Below are positions 6,334-7,590 of a DNA stretch of 7,590 nucleotides, piece by piece. Under the pieces are notes generated by a model, which saw nothing but the letters and a program-made list of their open reading frames with translations, did no database searches and was not told the DNA's origin. The stretch spans positions 1 through 7,590 of the forward strand of contig CAJJDJ010000095.1 in assembly GCA_905182825.1 (NCBI GenBank), in the 5' to 3' direction. Position 1 is the first letter of the stretch. Each line of letters begins with the position of its first letter. Source of the stretch: Thiotrichaceae bacterium UBA7359. Lineage in GTDB: Bacteria; Pseudomonadota; Gammaproteobacteria; Eutrophobiales; Eutrophobiaceae. A program made the position numbers and the translations under genes.

Positions 6334-7437
6334 ATGAACAAATATAAATTTTTTATTTATTTATCATTTACTGTTTTTTTAACTGCTTGTGGTGGAGCAA
6401 GTGATTCCGAAGTTAGTAATGAAGCTAGTGCTGATCTCTCTAAAATCTTTAAGTGGAAGATGGTGACGACTTGGCCAGCTAATTTTCCGATTTTTCAGGA
6501 AGGTGCCGAACGATTTGCTGATGATGTACGTACGATGAGTAATGGTCGATTAGATATTCATGTCTATGCGGGTGGCGAGCTTGTTCCAGCGTTGCAAGTA
6601 TTTGATGCTGTCTCAAATGGTGTTGTCGAGATGGGTCATGGGTCACCCTATTACTGGGCGGGAAAGGTGCCCGAGGCACAATTCTTTTCATCCGTACCAT
6701 TTGGCATGACTGCAAAGGGTATGAATGCCTGGTTATATAATGCCGGCGGACTGGAACTTTGGAATGAGATCTATAAGCCATTTAACCTAATGGCATTTCC
6801 AATGGGTAACACCGGCGTACAAATGGGAGGATGGTTTAATAAGGAGATCAAATCAATGGGAGATATTAAGGGATTACGTATGCGTATCCCGGGACTGGGA
6901 GGCAAAGTATTTAAAAAAGCAGGTGGTAATCCAGTTTTAATGGCAGCAAGTGAAGTTTACACGGCTTTGGAGCGTGGGACTATCGATGCTACTGAATGGG
7001 TCGGGCCATTTCATGATATGCGTTTAGGTCTCGATCGTGCTGCTAAATTTTATTATTATCCTGGATGGCATGAGCCGGGTACCGTTTTTGAACTGATGAT
7101 CAATGATTCAAAATGGTCTTTATTACCAAAAGATTTACAGAAAATGGTCGAAATGGCAGCGGCGGCAACAAGTGAACGTATCTATGCTCAGATGGAATAC
7201 CATAATCAACAAGCATTGACTGAGCTAAGAAAGAAACAAAATGTACAGATCTTAGAGTTTCCGAAGGAGGTATTATTAAACTTTAAACGCCTAACCAAAG
7301 AAACGCTTGATGAAGAAGCTGCGGATAGTTCAACCTTCAAACGAGTATATGATGCGTATGAAAATTTTCGATCTAATTATGCGAGTTGGGATAAGTTATC
7401 AGAGGAATCTTATCAAACGAGTTTAAGGTTAAAATAG
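6334..7437 (+). CDS. TRAP transporter solute-binding lipoprotein, DctP/TakP-like
   Basis: A 367-residue extracytoplasmic binding protein of a TRAP transporter, which captures small carboxylates for a sodium-driven DctQM permease. The N-terminus is a lipoprotein signal: hydrophobic core to residue 16, then lipobox LTAC with Cys19 as the predicted lipidated residue, followed by a Ser/Asp/Glu-rich linker (20-37). Mature blocks resemble 2-oxoacid/mannitol-type binders: WKMVTTWPANFP (41-52), AGGELVPALQVFDAVSNGVVEMGHGSPYYWAGK, FFSSVPFGM, GNTGVQMGGWFN (158-169, Gln163), MRIPGLGGKVFKKAGG with Arg184, the expected carboxylate ligand, IDATEWVGP (217-225, Glu221-Trp222) and YYYPGWHEPGT. All ligand-site residues expected for TakP-like proteins appear present. 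A 2-oxoacid such as pyruvate is therefore a reasonable guess but not proven. The ATG at 6334 has AAAGG 11 bases upstream. dctQ and dctM are not downstream in the window; a hairpin and a convergent gene follow. Confidence 0.92.
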   Translation: MNKYKFFIYLSFTVFLTACGGASDSEVSNEASADLSKIFKWKMVTTWPANFPIFQEGAERFADDVRTMSNGRLDIHVYAGGELVPALQVFDAVSNGVVEMGHGSPYYWAGKVPEAQFFSSVPFGMTAKGMNAWLYNAGGLELWNEIYKPFNLMAFPMGNTGVQMGGWFNKEIKSMGDIKGLRMRIPGLGGKVFKKAGGNPVLMAASEVYTALERGTIDATEWVGPFHDMRLGLDRAAKFYYYPGWHEPGTVFELMINDSKWSLLPKDLQKMVEMAAAATSERIYAQMEYHNQQALTELRKKQNVQILEFPKEVLLNFKRLTKETLDEEAADSSTFKRVYDAYENFRSNYASWDKLSEESYQTSLRLK

Positions 7438-7467
7438 ACGTTTCTACCTAAATTACTCGAAAGGTAA

Positions 7468-7492
7468 AGAAGGGAGCAATAAACTCCCTTCT
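7468..7492. terminator. Strong hairpin terminator between convergent genes
   Basis: AGAAGGGAG (7468-7476) and CTCCCTTCT (7484-7492) form a perfect 9-bp, G-C-rich stem with a 7-base loop. It is 30 bases after the TRAP-binding-protein stop and 25 bases after the stop of the convergent cytochrome gene. On the minus strand the stem runs directly into a T-rich tract (TTTACCTTT), so it is a good terminator for the cytochrome gene. On the plus strand the tail is T-poor, so termination there may be weaker. Confidence 0.8.
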
Positions 7493-7517
7493 GTGATTTC
7501 AAACAAATTTAAAAGAC

Positions 7518-7590
7518 TTACAGTGCCTGTTTAACCATATAATCTACCGCAGCCTTAATCTCATCATCACTTAGTTTTAAGTTACCACCC
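7518..7590 (-). CDS. C-terminus of a cytochrome c5-like protein, truncated by window edge
   Basis: Only the last 23 residues and the TAA stop are in the window (GGNLKLSDDEIKAAVDYMVKQAL). The pattern of a Gly-Gly followed by LSDDE.KAAVDYMV is the typical final helix of class I c-type cytochromes of the cytochrome c5 family, small haem proteins that carry electrons in the periplasm. The haem-binding CxxCH and the axial Met would lie upstream, beyond the right edge, so the assignment depends on this one helix. The gene converges on the TRAP-binding-protein gene, with a shared hairpin between them. No gene symbol is given because several cytochrome c paralogues end this way. Confidence 0.75.
   Translation of the reverse strand, partial: GGNLKLSDDEIKAAVDYMVKQAL

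Overview
The window reads as AT-rich chromosomal DNA (roughly 35-40 % GC by eye) from a gammaproteobacterium. UvrD and PmbA/TldE align almost end to end, at near-identical length, with their enterobacterial counterparts as I remember them. MsbA and a cytochrome c5-type C-terminus point to the same class. I cannot name a genus. Long AT-rich spacers, some genes without a visible Shine-Dalgarno sequence and the marine-type TRAP binding protein would suit a free-living or host-associated aquatic lineage, but that is inference.

Layout from left to right. A 5'-truncated msbA (lipid A flippase, + strand) runs in from the left edge. A possible 39-residue micro-ORF and a 71-residue Trp-rich protein (TIGR02450 family, GTG start) follow on the same strand. 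A 429-base stretch (1511-1939) without a convincing gene carries several short inverted repeats. pmbA/tldE (1940-3289, - strand) and uvrD (3395-5560, + strand) are divergent and share a 105-base control region with a 6-bp inverted repeat but no recognisable LexA box. The spacer after uvrD holds a perfect 14-bp inverted repeat spanning 93 bases. A stand-alone Suppressor-of-Fused (SUFU) domain protein (5722-6276) and a lipoprotein-type TRAP transporter substrate-binding protein of the DctP/TakP type (6334-7437) come next on the + strand. A strong hairpin separates the latter from the last codons of a convergent cytochrome c5-like gene at the right edge.

The genes do not form one pathway: envelope biogenesis (msbA), peptide/protein proteolysis (pmbA), DNA repair (uvrD), organic-acid uptake (dctP-like) and respiration (cytochrome c) are housekeeping or transport functions side by side. 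I see no defence island, CRISPR array, transposase, integrase or RNA gene, and no convincing undescribed multi-gene system. The most notable items are the 14-bp inverted repeat beside the orphan SUFU gene, the lipidated TRAP binding protein with no membrane subunits in view, and the structured gene-free stretch left of pmbA.
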